Source: UBA3839 sp963627995 (GTDB lineage Bacteria > Bacteroidota > Bacteroidia > Bacteroidales > Bacteroidaceae). Taken from it: 64,000 nt of DNA. The stretch covers positions 62,001-126,000 of the forward strand of contig CAVGCV010000004.1 in the NCBI GenBank assembly GCA_963627995.1, read 5' to 3'. The notes below the pieces were generated by a model that saw only the letters and a list, made by a program, of their open reading frames with translations, did not search any database and was not told where the DNA came from. Each line of letters opens with the position of its first letter. The first letter of the stretch is position 1. Below, one piece after another: positions 8,593 to 17,516 of this stretch. The translations under genes were made by a program, and so were the position numbers.

Positions 8593-10161
8593 ATGAAGAC
8601 CACCCACTTGCTCCCCTCCCTCCTCCTCCTCTCCCTGCTGGCCTGCCGCCCCTCGCTGCCCGAATACTTTTCGGACGCGGGGCGCAGCCCCTCCGTCTGC
8701 CCCGACAATGCCGGCGCCACGCTCCCCCCCAACATCGCGCCCATGAACTTCAGCATCGGCGAAGCGGGCGACGACTTCGTGACCCACGTCTACAGCGACG
8801 CCGACCGCGAGGGCATCGTGCTGGGCGGGCGGGACGTGGACATCCCGTCCGCCGACTGGCACGCGCTGCTCGCCGGCGCGCGGGGGCGCAGCGTCCACAC
8901 CGACGTGTATGTGGCGTGCGACGGCCAGTGGCGGAAGTTCAGGACAATCAGCAACCCCGTCGCCGCCGAGCCCGCCGACCCGTACATCACCTACCGCCTG
9001 GTAGAGCCGTCGTATGTCGGCTACGAGGGGCTGACGCTCCGCCAGCGCGCCGTGGCCTCGTTCGAGGAGAAGGTGCTGTACGACAACATGCTGCTCAGCG
9101 ACGGCGACGACGGCCAGTGCGTCAATTGCCACATTCCGGCCAACCACGGGCGCAACGGTCGCTCGCAGTTCCACGTGCGCCAGGCCTTCGGCGGTACCGT
9201 CCTGATCGACGGGTCGCGGATGGCCAAGGTGAACCTCAAGACCGACAGCACGCTCTCGGCCGGTGTCTATGCCCAATGGCATCCGTCCGAGCGCTTCATC
9301 GCCTATTCCGTCAACGAAACGGGGCAGGCGTTCCACACGCGCGACGCGCAGAAGGTGGAGGTCATCGACTACGCCAGCGACCTCGTCCTCTACGACGTGG
9401 AGCGCAACGAGGTGCTCTCCGCCGACTGCCGCGCCGACGAGTTCGAGACGTTTCCCGCGTGGAGCCCCGACGGCAGGACGCTCTACTATGCGTCGGCACA
9501 TTACGAGCAGCAGACCGACAACATCGACAACGAGCTGAACGCCGGCTACCGGCAGTTGCACTACAACATCTATGCGCGCTCGTTCGATGCCGCCGCGCGC
9601 CGCTTCGGCCCGCGCCGCCTGGTGCTCGACGCCGCCTCCATGGGCAAGAGCGCGGCCTTTCCGCGCGTCTCGCCCGACGGCCGCTTCCTGCTCTTCTCGC
9701 TGGCCGACTACGGGCAGTTCCACATCTGGCACCGGTCCGCCGACCTGTGGACGCTGAACCTTGCCACGGGGCAGGCGCAGCCGCTCGAGGAAGTCAATTC
9801 GCCCGACGCCGACAGCTACCACACGTGGTCGAGCAACGGACGCTGGATTCTGTTCACGTCGCGGCGCGACGACGGCAACTACACGCGCCTCTATGTCGCC
9901 TACTTCGACCGCTCGGGATGCGCCCGCCGTCCCTTCCTGCTGCCGCAGCGCAGGGCGCAGGACAACCTGCGGCTGTTCAAGAGCTACAACGTGCCGGAGT
10001 GGATGGTGGCCCCCGTGCGGGTGTCGCCGGTGGAGCTGGCGCGCGCCGTCCGCCTCGGCGCGCAGCAGGCCGCGTTCGGCGGCTCCGCCCTGTCGCGCCC
10101 CGACACGTCCGCGCGTTCCGCCGCCTGGCCGGAACGCGCCTCCGCCAGCGTCTACGACTGA
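8593..10161 (+). CDS. TolB/PD40-like beta-propeller lipoprotein with a CXXCH haem-binding motif
   Basis: A 522-residue predicted lipoprotein; the signal peptide ends in LLSLLAC with Cys18 as the lipidated residue. Residues 45-150 form an N-terminal beta domain. At 176-180 is CVNCH, a textbook c-type haem attachment motif, followed by PANHGRNGRSQFHVR. From about residue 215 onward come TolB/PD40-type propeller repeats (QWHPSERFIAY, AWSPDGRTLYY, RVSPDGRFLLFS, TWSSNGRWILFTS). Similar Bacteroidota proteins carry a CxNCH segment in front of PD40 repeats and are commonly annotated only as TolB-like. Location is probably the periplasmic or outer face of a membrane. Haem binding is inferred from the motif alone; no cytochrome maturation gene is nearby. 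It starts 4 bp after the DUF6057 gene, so the two probably form a functional pair. Confidence 0.72.
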   Translation: MKTTHLLPSLLLLSLLACRPSLPEYFSDAGRSPSVCPDNAGATLPPNIAPMNFSIGEAGDDFVTHVYSDADREGIVLGGRDVDIPSADWHALLAGARGRSVHTDVYVACDGQWRKFRTISNPVAAEPADPYITYRLVEPSYVGYEGLTLRQRAVASFEEKVLYDNMLLSDGDDGQCVNCHIPANHGRNGRSQFHVRQAFGGTVLIDGSRMAKVNLKTDSTLSAGVYAQWHPSERFIAYSVNETGQAFHTRDAQKVEVIDYASDLVLYDVERNEVLSADCRADEFETFPAWSPDGRTLYYASAHYEQQTDNIDNELNAGYRQLHYNIYARSFDAAARRFGPRRLVLDAASMGKSAAFPRVSPDGRFLLFSLADYGQFHIWHRSADLWTLNLATGQAQPLEEVNSPDADSYHTWSSNGRWILFTSRRDDGNYTRLYVAYFDRSGCARRPFLLPQRRAQDNLRLFKSYNVPEWMVAPVRVSPVELARAVRLGAQQAAFGGSALSRPDTSARSAAWPERASASVYD

Positions 10162-10541
10162 CGGACGGGGGGCGGCAAGGGGCCGGCGCGTGGAAAAACA
10201 CCGCGCCGCGCGCCCGTGTTTTCTCCGCCCCAAAAAACGCCGCAGAGAAAATCCCGGCGCTCCGCAGAGGAAACGGATTTCGTCCGCAGAGGAAAAATAT
10301 TTTCTCTGCGGACGTTTTTCAGCCCCTCCGCGGTGTTTTTCCGGCGCGGTGTTTCCGCGCCTTTCGAAGCCTCCCAGAGCGGTAAAAGAGGTCGAAAAAT
10401 ACGGCGGTATGCATTTTTCGGCCTGCAATCGCGAAGCGTCTCTCGCCGCGTGCCGGAAAATCGGCAGTTTTGCAGCGGAGGCAGGGAAGGACAGATAATA
10501 ATAAAAGGCATTAATAATAAAATAAAAAAGGAGAAAGACTT
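10162..10541. other. 380-bp intergenic region with a MITE-like repeat and an AT-rich leader
   Basis: No coding region is supported here. Bases 10192-10342 hold the inverted-repeat element described separately. Bases 10486-10541 form an AT-rich leader unlike its surroundings, with an A-rich stretch and AAGGAG eight bases before the ATG of the next gene; this is one of the few recognisable ribosome-binding sites in the window. I found no clean TAnnTTTG promoter box. Confidence 0.6.
10192..10342 (+). repeat. MITE-like element, copy A, with 14-bp terminal inverted repeats
   Basis: The left end GGAAAAACACCGCG (10192-10205) is the exact reverse complement of the right end CGCGGTGTTTTTCC (10329-10342), giving a 151-bp unit. 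Inside are three TCCGCAGAG or CCGCAGAG boxes and a near-perfect hairpin at 10281-10314 (arms CGTCCGCAGAGGAAAA and TTTTCTCTGCGGACG). The interior, 10232-10320, matches 36163-36251. It lies 30 bp after a stop codon and carries no ORF of its own. No target-site duplication was evident. Confidence 0.7.
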
Positions 10542-12338
10542 ATGAAAGGAAAACGCTTGTGCCTTGTGGGCATCCTGCTGGCGGCCGTCCTCTCCGCCCG
10601 GGCGCAGCAAACGAAGTTCCGTCCCGGACAGCCTTGGAACGACACGGGCGGAAAGGCCATCAACGCCCACGCCGGCTGTGTGGTCAAGGACGGGGACTAC
10701 TATTATTGGATTGGCGACCGCCGCGGCAAGAACGACTGTCTCGGGGTGGGGTGCTACCGCTCCGCCGACTTGCTCAACTGGACCGACCTCGGCTATGCGG
10801 TGCGGCTGCAGGGAGCGGCCCGCGACGACTGCCAGGACTTTGCGGCGGGCCGCGCGCTCTACCGCCCGAAGATAGCCCGCTGCGCGGCGACGGGCAAGTG
10901 GGTGATGTGCGTGGTGTGGGAAAACGACAACGTGGGCGACATCGGACGCGTGGCCTTTGCCACGAGCGACACGCCCGCCGGCCCGTATGCGCTCGAGGCG
11001 GTGACGAACACCTACACGAGCCGCACCCGCGACCAGTCGGTCTTCCAGGACGACGACGGGCGGCTCTACTACCAGGCGGCGGTCAATGGCAACCAGGACG
11101 TGTGGAACTGCCTGATGACGGACGACTATCTGGGCATGACGGACACCGGCGCGCTGATTCTGCCGAAGTCGAAGTACGAGGCGCCGGCCTTGTTCCGCGT
11201 GGACGACTTGTATTTCGGCCTCTTCTCGGGCTGCACGGGCTGGAGCCCCAACCGCAGCCGCTATGCGTGGGGGCGCAGCCTGACGGAGACGTGGCACTAC
11301 GAGAAGCGGTTCACGGACAAGACGGGCAGCGGAGAGGAGTTTTGCGTGGACGACACCCTGGGGAACACCTACCAGTCGCAGAGCGCCTACGTGCTGAACG
11401 TGGACGGCGACAGCCGGCTGATTTACGTGGGCGACAGGTGGAACGCCAGCAACCTGGAAAGCTCCAGGCTCGTCTGGCTGCCCATCAGCATGCGCTCGGG
11501 CAAGCCGGCGGTGAGGTGGTACGACGAGTGGGACATGAGCGTGTTCGACGAGATGTACCGCTTCAAGCGTGCTCTCCGAATCGAGGACGGCGACGAGGTG
11601 CTGCTGCTGGAGAGGAACTCCAACCGCTTCCTCTCGCGGCCCGGCAGCAGGTTCGTGCTTGACAACGACAGCGAGGAGACGAACCTGCGCTTCCGCATCT
11701 GCGCGGCGGACGCGCCGCACGTCTACCGGCTGCAGGAGCAGAAAACGGGGAAATACCTGTCGGCGGTCTTCGGCTCGCTCCGCCTGAACGCGGAGGACGG
11801 CTCGGACGCGCAGTGCTGGACGTTCCTTCTCCAGCCCGACGGCACGTACAGGATTGAGGGCGTGGGCGAGGGACTGTGCCTCACCGTGTCGGGGGCTTCG
11901 CCCTTTGCCGGCACCGGCGTCTATCTGGCCAAGCCGCAGCCGTCGCAGTTGCAGTCCTTCGGCGTTTACTTCGACTCCCGGCGGTATCCCGAGAAGGAGG
12001 AGGCGCGGATTTTCACCCTTGCTTACCTCGACTCCGTGGCGGCGGCCTGCCGGCAGCAGGAGGAGGCGGCATCCGTGCTGGGCGCTGCCGGCCATGGCGG
12101 GCAGGCGGTGGCGTGCTCGGTGGCGCGGGGCGTGCTGCGGGTGCGCTCGTCCTTTGCCGCCGACGCGCAGGTGTCGGTGTTCGCGGCGGACGGCTCGCGG
12201 CGGTTCGCCGGTGTCGTCGCGCTGCCGGCCGGCGGCGAGATCCAGGTCCCGTGCCGCTTGTCGCCGGGCGTCTATCTCGTCCGCATCGTGGCGGGCGGAA
12301 CGACGTTTGTCCGCAAGGTGGCCGGACGGGACGCTTAG
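10542..12338 (+). CDS. GH43-like exo-galactanase paralogue with altered active-site residue
   Basis: A 598-residue protein with signal peptide (MKGKRLCLVGILLAAVLSARA) and the same architecture as the 5011 gene: GH43 propeller, ricin-like domain (YRLQEQKTGKYLSAV onward) and a T9SS-like C-terminus (GVYLVRIVAGG, ending VRKVAGRDA). Shared catalytic-region motifs are INAHAGC, KYEAPALF (Glu213) and YQSQSAY. At the ERPK position, where the first paralogue has Glu105, this protein has YRPK (Tyr107). In characterised exo-beta-1,3-galactanases, as I recall, that glutamate contacts the sugar and is essential, so this copy may have changed specificity or lost activity. The start is supported by AAGGAG eight bases upstream. 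It is separated from the upstream operon by 380 bp, so it is likely an independent unit. Confidence 0.75.
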   Translation: MKGKRLCLVGILLAAVLSARAQQTKFRPGQPWNDTGGKAINAHAGCVVKDGDYYYWIGDRRGKNDCLGVGCYRSADLLNWTDLGYAVRLQGAARDDCQDFAAGRALYRPKIARCAATGKWVMCVVWENDNVGDIGRVAFATSDTPAGPYALEAVTNTYTSRTRDQSVFQDDDGRLYYQAAVNGNQDVWNCLMTDDYLGMTDTGALILPKSKYEAPALFRVDDLYFGLFSGCTGWSPNRSRYAWGRSLTETWHYEKRFTDKTGSGEEFCVDDTLGNTYQSQSAYVLNVDGDSRLIYVGDRWNASNLESSRLVWLPISMRSGKPAVRWYDEWDMSVFDEMYRFKRALRIEDGDEVLLLERNSNRFLSRPGSRFVLDNDSEETNLRFRICAADAPHVYRLQEQKTGKYLSAVFGSLRLNAEDGSDAQCWTFLLQPDGTYRIEGVGEGLCLTVSGASPFAGTGVYLAKPQPSQLQSFGVYFDSRRYPEKEEARIFTLAYLDSVAAACRQQEEAASVLGAAGHGGQAVACSVARGVLRVRSSFAADAQVSVFAADGSRRFAGVVALPAGGEIQVPCRLSPGVYLVRIVAGGTTFVRKVAGRDA

Positions 12339-12464
12339 GCGGCGTCCCGGTGTGGGGCGCACGGGCTGCGGCGGAGCGGGGGGAGCCTCCCGTTCCGCCG
12401 CGCTGCGTGCCGGAAACAGGGCTTTTGCTGCTGGCGGCGGGGCGGGAATGTGGATTTTATTTCC

Positions 12465-12472
12465 TATTTTTG
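12465..12472 (+). promoter_or_regulatory. Putative Bacteroidota -7 promoter box (TATTTTTG)
   Basis: TATTTTTG matches the TAnnTTTG consensus and sits 39 bp before the MgtC-family ATG. No TTTG -33 element is seen at the expected distance. Confidence 0.5.
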
Positions 12473-12511
12473 CGGGAGATACTTGTTCCACAAAAAAAAA
12501 CGCAGGATGCC

Positions 12512-13195
12512 ATGAATACGGAAATCATCATCCGCCTCGCCATCGCGGCGGTGCTGGGCGGAGCCATCGGGCTGGAACGGGAGTACCGGGCCAAGGAGGC
12601 GGGGTTCAGGACGCACTTCCTGGTGGCGCTGGGCAGCGCGCTTTTCATGGTGCTGTCGCAGTACGGCTGCTTGGAGCTGCTGAGGGCGAACCACGTGCCG
12701 GACGGGCTGGACATCCGCCTCGACCCCTCGCGCATCGCCTCGCAGGTGGTGTCGGGCATCGGCTTCATCGGCGCGGGCGCAATCATCCTGCAAAAGCACA
12801 TGGTGCGCGGGCTGACCACGGCGGCCGGCCTGTGGGTGGCTGCCGCCATCGGCATGGCGTGCGGCGCGGGGATGCACGTGGTGGCGGTGGTCGCGACGCT
12901 GCTTGTCCTCCTCTGCCTCGAGGCCATGAACTTCGTGCTGCGCAGGGTGGGGATGCGCAATGTGGTGGTGCGCTTCTCCGCCTCCTCCGAGCACGACGCG
13001 CAGGAGGTGCTTGAGCGCATCCACGAGGCGCACGTGAAGATTTCCTCCTACCGCATGGAGCGCAAGCGCGATGGTGCCGGCGCGGAGAAGGTGGAGGCGA
13101 CGGTCGAGATGCGCGTGCGCCGCATCAGCTACGAGACCCGCATCCTCGCGCTGCTCGACGACTTCAACGGCGTGACGGTGGAGGATGTGGAGTGA
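12512..13195 (+). CDS. MgtC/SapB-family inner-membrane protein
   Basis: A 227-residue protein with four to five hydrophobic helices in the first 140 residues, containing the MgtC family signatures GGAIGLEREYRAKEAGFRTH and GIGFIGAGAI followed by RGLTTAAGLW. The soluble C-terminal part (about 145-227) has the ACT-like beta/alpha pattern seen in longer MgtC relatives. The family is linked to magnesium limitation and intracellular survival through regulation of ATP synthase and transport; its exact role in commensal Bacteroidota is unknown. It starts at the ATG at 12512, downstream of a good -7 box. It runs towards the GH2 gene with only 30 bp between the stops, so the two transcripts converge. 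No Mg2+ sensor or P-type ATPase is nearby. Confidence 0.88.
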   Translation: MNTEIIIRLAIAAVLGGAIGLEREYRAKEAGFRTHFLVALGSALFMVLSQYGCLELLRANHVPDGLDIRLDPSRIASQVVSGIGFIGAGAIILQKHMVRGLTTAAGLWVAAAIGMACGAGMHVVAVVATLLVLLCLEAMNFVLRRVGMRNVVVRFSASSEHDAQEVLERIHEAHVKISSYRMERKRDGAGAEKVEATVEMRVRRISYETRILALLDDFNGVTVEDVE

Positions 13196-13225
13196 GGCTT
13201 TCCTCTTTTTACTTGCTTGCTGCCG

Positions 13226-15832
13226 TCACTCGGCGCCGTCTACCGAAAGTTCCGCCAGCCTGATCGTGGCCTGTGATGCATTGACGAAGGTGAGGCGGAC
13301 GAAGCGTGTCAGGATGTGGCTGTCGTCGATGGGGATGAGCTGCGACTGCACTGGCGCTTCGTTCTTCCTCATGTCGTGGAGCATGAACCAGTGCTCTCCG
13401 TCGAGAGACCCCTCGACGGCATAGCGGTAGGCGGCTTCACCGCTGAACGTGATGTTGATGCCGCGCACGTAGATGCAGCGCTCGGTGTCGAGCGTGAATG
13501 TGGGCTGTGCGTCGTTTGCCTCCGGCATCCAGTAGGTGCCGGCATCGCCGTCGGTCGCCATGGGCGACGTGTGTGCCGACTGCATGGACGAGGCGAACGA
13601 GGGGTTGCCCTTGCCGTAGCGGACCGGTACTTCGGACTGCATGCCTGCCTCGAACCTCCGGTAGGGCCGCTCGGCAACGGGTGGCGTGGTGCCTGGCTTG
13701 TAGCGCGGTGCGTCGGAGAAGCCAAGGGTAAGCCTTGCCGCAGCCAGTCCGGGCGAGGAGGCCTCGACAACGGTCGTGCCGGCGTAGTAGGAGCGAATCG
13801 TTATGGCCGCCTTGCCATCGAGGATGGCGATGTCCGACTGCGCTGCGAACGTGATGCTGCTGCCCGTCGGGAATTCGCCCGGCCCGCTGACGATGCGCAG
13901 TGTTACGTCGGGGCTGCTGTTCAGTGCGTTGCCGTCCTTGTCGACGACCGAAACAAGAAGGTGGGCGTCGTCCGTTCCGTCGGCACGGATGCCGGCGACC
14001 TTCGATGCTGTCAGGCGCAATGCGGCGGGCTGTCCTTCGCGTGTTGCCGCAGGGGCGGGGATGCCGCGGTTCTCCTCCCTGTACCAGTAGTAGCGTTGTT
14101 TGGGGATGCGCTGGTAGTCGATGAAGCCCATCCGCCCGAAGTCGCCTTTGGCGATGGTGCCGTGGTCGAACCCGCACCAAATGGCTTGTCCGCTCCGCCA
14201 CGCGCGTCCCTTGTAGCCCTCGTCCTTGGCGAGGTCGCCCCATCCCGGTGCGAGTTTGCCCGGACGGCGGTCGATGGTGCTGCCGTATTCCGACACGATG
14301 TTGGCGATGCCTGGATTCTGAAACTCGCTGATGGTTGCTCCGTCGCCGTTGTAGCCAGCCACGTCGCCGATGTGGTCGATGCGGCTGTCGTCCGTCGGGC
14401 GCTGGCAGCCGCCAATCGCCGCCTTGCGCGTGGGGTCGAGCCGGTGGGTCAGTGCCACCATCCTCGTGAGCAACCGGCGCACTCCGCCCATAGTTCCCCA
14501 TGCCGTGAAGAACGGTTCGTTGCACATGCTCCACACGATGACGGAGGGGCTGTTGCGGTGTATTCGTATCATTTCCTCCAACTGTTGCAGGCAGCGGTTT
14601 TCGAAAGCCGCCGTGTCGCTGCTCGTCGTGGGGTAGGCGCTTGCCGCCCACCATCCGTCGCGCCCGTTGCCGCCCGTTCCCCAGAACGGGGCCTCGGACC
14701 AGAACATGACGCCCAGTTCGTCGCAGGCGTGGACGAATGCCGGGGAATGGGGGTAGTGGGAGCCGCGGATGAAGTTCATGCCCGCGTCCTTGACCATCCT
14801 CACGTCGCGCCATGCGGCCGAGTCGGTCACGGCATCGCCCCATCCAGCCTGGTCCTGGTGGACATTCGCTCCGTGGAGCCATACGTGCCGTCCGTTCAAG
14901 AAGAAGCCGCGGTCGGCAGTCCATTCCATCCAGCGGAAGCCAAACTTCACGGATGTCTTGTCGGCGGCGCAGCCTTGGCTCTCCACGCTCGTCACGAGCC
15001 GGTACTGGCGGGGGTTTTCCGGACTCCAAAGCGAGGGCTGCCGGATGTCGGGGCTTTCGGTGGAAAACTTCGCTTTCTGACGGGGAGGCAGTTGCTTTGC
15101 CGCAGAGGAAAAGGTTGTCACCTTCTTTCCACCGGGGGAGTAGACGGTGTGTACAACGCGGACGGCATGCGCCTTGTCGCTGGCGTTCTCCACTTCGGTC
15201 GCCACGCTGACCCGCGCTGTCGCTCCGTCGGTTTCGGCGAGGCCAGGCGTTGTGACTGTCGTGCCCGCCCAGACGACATGGACTGGACTTTTCACCGACA
15301 GCCGCACGTCGCGGTAGATGCCGCCGCTGAACACGTGTTCTCCTGCGCGTGGCGGTACGTCGGGACGCCAGGTGTTGTTTACCCTGACGGCTACAAGGTT
15401 GTCGCCTTTCCGGATTGCATTCGAGATGTCGACGGAGAACCCCGTGTAGCCGCCGATGTGACGGCCTGACAGGACGCCGTTCACATAGACTTCGGCATCC
15501 TGGAAAACGCCGTCGAACTCGAGCGACACCGACTTGCCGACCGTCTTGGCGTTGAGGCGGAACGTCTTGCGGTACCAGCCGTAGCCCATGTAGAAATGCT
15601 TGGATTCGAAGTAGGGAATGCTGAAGGAGTGGGGCAGTCCGATGTGCTGCCAGTCCGCGTCGTCGAAGTCGGCTTGCTCGGCACCTTGGTGGTCGCCGAG
15701 CGCAAACCGCCATTCGCGGTTGAACAATGTGGTCTGTCCGAATGCCGCCGTTACTGGGAGTGTCAGCAACAAAAGCATTAGCCACCGTCGGGTGGCGGTG
15801 GCGCTGCAAAGGTTGAATGTGTGGTTGTGCAT
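13226..15832 (-). CDS. GH2 glycoside hydrolase (beta-galactosidase/glucuronidase type) with C-terminal discoidin-like domain
   Basis: An 868-residue protein whose signal peptide ends near residue 33 (TAAFGQ). The GH2 order is clear: sugar-binding jelly roll (about 35-180, with the GGYTGFSVDI region), immunoglobulin-like domain (about 185-300), and TIM barrel (about 300-600) containing WSMCNEP with Glu439 as acid/base and IVSEYGS with Glu515 as nucleophile. A DUF4982/Ig-like stretch follows, then an F5/8-type C domain at the end (about 735-868; TFTLDTERCIYV, EGSLDGEHWF). It is the last gene of the - strand locus, 54 bp after the esterase gene. The expected role is removal of a terminal beta-linked sugar (galactose, glucuronate or similar) from imported or surface-bound glycan. 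The sugar cannot be fixed by motif. Confidence 0.88.
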   Translation of the reverse strand: MHNHTFNLCSATATRRWLMLLLLTLPVTAAFGQTTLFNREWRFALGDHQGAEQADFDDADWQHIGLPHSFSIPYFESKHFYMGYGWYRKTFRLNAKTVGKSVSLEFDGVFQDAEVYVNGVLSGRHIGGYTGFSVDISNAIRKGDNLVAVRVNNTWRPDVPPRAGEHVFSGGIYRDVRLSVKSPVHVVWAGTTVTTPGLAETDGATARVSVATEVENASDKAHAVRVVHTVYSPGGKKVTTFSSAAKQLPPRQKAKFSTESPDIRQPSLWSPENPRQYRLVTSVESQGCAADKTSVKFGFRWMEWTADRGFFLNGRHVWLHGANVHQDQAGWGDAVTDSAAWRDVRMVKDAGMNFIRGSHYPHSPAFVHACDELGVMFWSEAPFWGTGGNGRDGWWAASAYPTTSSDTAAFENRCLQQLEEMIRIHRNSPSVIVWSMCNEPFFTAWGTMGGVRRLLTRMVALTHRLDPTRKAAIGGCQRPTDDSRIDHIGDVAGYNGDGATISEFQNPGIANIVSEYGSTIDRRPGKLAPGWGDLAKDEGYKGRAWRSGQAIWCGFDHGTIAKGDFGRMGFIDYQRIPKQRYYWYREENRGIPAPAATREGQPAALRLTASKVAGIRADGTDDAHLLVSVVDKDGNALNSSPDVTLRIVSGPGEFPTGSSITFAAQSDIAILDGKAAITIRSYYAGTTVVEASSPGLAAARLTLGFSDAPRYKPGTTPPVAERPYRRFEAGMQSEVPVRYGKGNPSFASSMQSAHTSPMATDGDAGTYWMPEANDAQPTFTLDTERCIYVRGINITFSGEAAYRYAVEGSLDGEHWFMLHDMRKNEAPVQSQLIPIDDSHILTRFVRLTFVNASQATIRLAELSVDGAE

Positions 15833-15886
15833 GGGGAAGTTGGCGCCTTTCGTCAGAAAGGGATGCCCGCTTGCAGGAAGCGGCTG

Positions 15887-17476
15887 TTAGGGGAGCTCCT
15901 GTCGGAGGACTTTCGTTGCGACGGAGGTTCCGTCGGCAGACACCTGCCGCTGAATCAGGATGCCGCTGGCGTTGTTCCCGGCCTTCCTGCCCGAAATATC
16001 GTACCATTCGGTGCGGCTCGTGGCAACGGCGTCTGCGCCCGGGCGTTCCGTGCCGGTGGTGTCGGTCTTGCGCACCTTGACGTTGCCGATGATGACGGAG
16101 TTCCACCCTTGGTTCATCGTGAAGCTGAGCACGTAGTCGCTCTCTTGCGCCACGGTGAAGGAAAGAAAGTGGTGGGCTGCATTACCCACCACCTGGTTGT
16201 TGTTTTCTTTCATGCACCCCGACGAGTCCATGCCGGGGGCATTCAGCAGCGGCTGGCTGTCGGACAGCCCGACCATCGACACGTCGTAGGTGGCAGCGGC
16301 ATTCATTGCTCCCTCGCTCCAAAAGACGGAGGAAAACGACAGCTGGTATTTGCCGGGGGCGAGGTGGAGCCTGTAGCCATCCACTTGTCCGTAAGAGAGC
16401 TTGCACTCGTCGAAGTTGCGTGCGCTGAGGTAGAAGCCCGTGTTGAAGTCGCCGCCAGCAATGAAGTCCTTGAGCCGCGCGCCGCCGCAGTTGGCCGTGC
16501 CTCCGGCTTTCTCGTCCTTGCTGCCGTCGGCGCTGCTGTTCACGCGTGTCCAGCCCGTCGGGATACCCTCGCCCACATTGACGACCTCGTCCTCCCATCC
16601 GTCCCGGAACACGATGTCGCCGTCGGCTTCCTTCTCGTCCTCGTCGTCGGGTAGGCTGAGCCTGTATTGCTGGAAGAAGTTCCAAAGCTCCCGGGTGGAG
16701 TGCACGCCGTTGGGCTCGTTGGAGTGCCAGTGGCCTTTCCCGTCGATGGCTATCAGCGTCACCTCCACGCCGTCCGCCCCCGTGTACCTCGTGCGGGTGG
16801 CGGGAACGGAGGTGTTGTTCTTGGGGTAGGGGCGGATGACCTGAGGATGCTCCGTGTCGCATCCCTCGTAGGCCGCCCATTTCTTCACGTAGTCGTCGAT
16901 GCGGCCATAGCCGCCGGCGACATGGTTGGGGTCGCCTTCCCACTTCACGACGTCGTCGCCCGTTCCGTGGATGTGCATGATGGGCACGTGGCGCGGCGCA
17001 ACGGGGTCGCGGTAGTCGACGGGAATGCCGCTCACGGGGCCGAACGCGGCGATGGTGTTGCCCAGCTTGGCCATGCAGTGGTAGGTCATCATGCCGCCCA
17101 TGGAGAAGCCGGAGATGTAGGTGCGGTTCTTGTCGACATGGTACGTCTTCTGCATCTTCTTCATGATTTGTTCGATGAACTTCGTGTCGGAGGTGCCGGA
17201 GATGTCCCATGCGTTGTTGTTGCCTTGCGGGTAGACCACGACGATGTGGGCGGTGTCGGCCAGCTCGTTCCATTTCGTCTGGTTCATCTGGTATTCGGGC
17301 GATTGTCCGTAACCGTGCAGCGAGATGACCAGCGCGGGCGATTCGGGCAGCTGCTTGGGCACGTAGGTCAGCATCTTGCGGGTGGTCGTGCCCACCGTGA
17401 CGCTCTGCCATGTCTGTGCCGCTGCGGGGCGGCACAGCATGATGAGCAGTAGGGATAGAATGTGTGTCGGTTTCAT
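15887..17476 (-). CDS. CE1/PHB-depolymerase-type secreted esterase with C-terminal beta-sandwich and sorting-like tail
   Basis: A 529-residue protein starting at the ATG at 17476, which opens a signal peptide (MKPTHILSLLLIMLCRPAAAQ). The same frame stays open upstream into the SusD gene but is not coding there. The alpha/beta-hydrolase domain (about 20-275) has the oxyanion segment SLHGYGQS, nucleophile elbow GFSMGG (Ser125), acid in HGTGDD (Asp174/175) and GKGHWH (His249). It resembles feruloyl or acetyl-xylan esterases and PHB-depolymerase-like proteins. A CBM-like domain follows (about 295-480), and the last 40 residues (YDISGRKAG, ending TKVLRQELP) look like a Prevotella-type C-terminal sorting motif. 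It sits between SusD and the GH2 gene. Removing ester groups from a plant glycan before hydrolysis is the likely job. Confidence 0.8.
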   Translation of the reverse strand: MKPTHILSLLLIMLCRPAAAQTWQSVTVGTTTRKMLTYVPKQLPESPALVISLHGYGQSPEYQMNQTKWNELADTAHIVVVYPQGNNNAWDISGTSDTKFIEQIMKKMQKTYHVDKNRTYISGFSMGGMMTYHCMAKLGNTIAAFGPVSGIPVDYRDPVAPRHVPIMHIHGTGDDVVKWEGDPNHVAGGYGRIDDYVKKWAAYEGCDTEHPQVIRPYPKNNTSVPATRTRYTGADGVEVTLIAIDGKGHWHSNEPNGVHSTRELWNFFQQYRLSLPDDEDEKEADGDIVFRDGWEDEVVNVGEGIPTGWTRVNSSADGSKDEKAGGTANCGGARLKDFIAGGDFNTGFYLSARNFDECKLSYGQVDGYRLHLAPGKYQLSFSSVFWSEGAMNAAATYDVSMVGLSDSQPLLNAPGMDSSGCMKENNNQVVGNAAHHFLSFTVAQESDYVLSFTMNQGWNSVIIGNVKVRKTDTTGTERPGADAVATSRTEWYDISGRKAGNNASGILIQRQVSADGTSVATKVLRQELP

Positions 17477-17516
17477 TGTCGTTGTTTTTTCTTTGGATGT
17501 GTCGTGGTCTGCGGCG

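Noticed and set aside
10162..10541. Several short ORFs through repeat copy A
   Set aside because: They are rich in Arg/Phe/Pro, match in several frames because the element is palindromic, and have no start signals or homologous motifs.
13437..16106. An 889-residue Arg/His/Pro-rich minus-strand frame overlapping the GH2 gene
   Set aside because: Composition is typical of a frame-shifted shadow, and the GH2 frame holds complete catalytic motifs.
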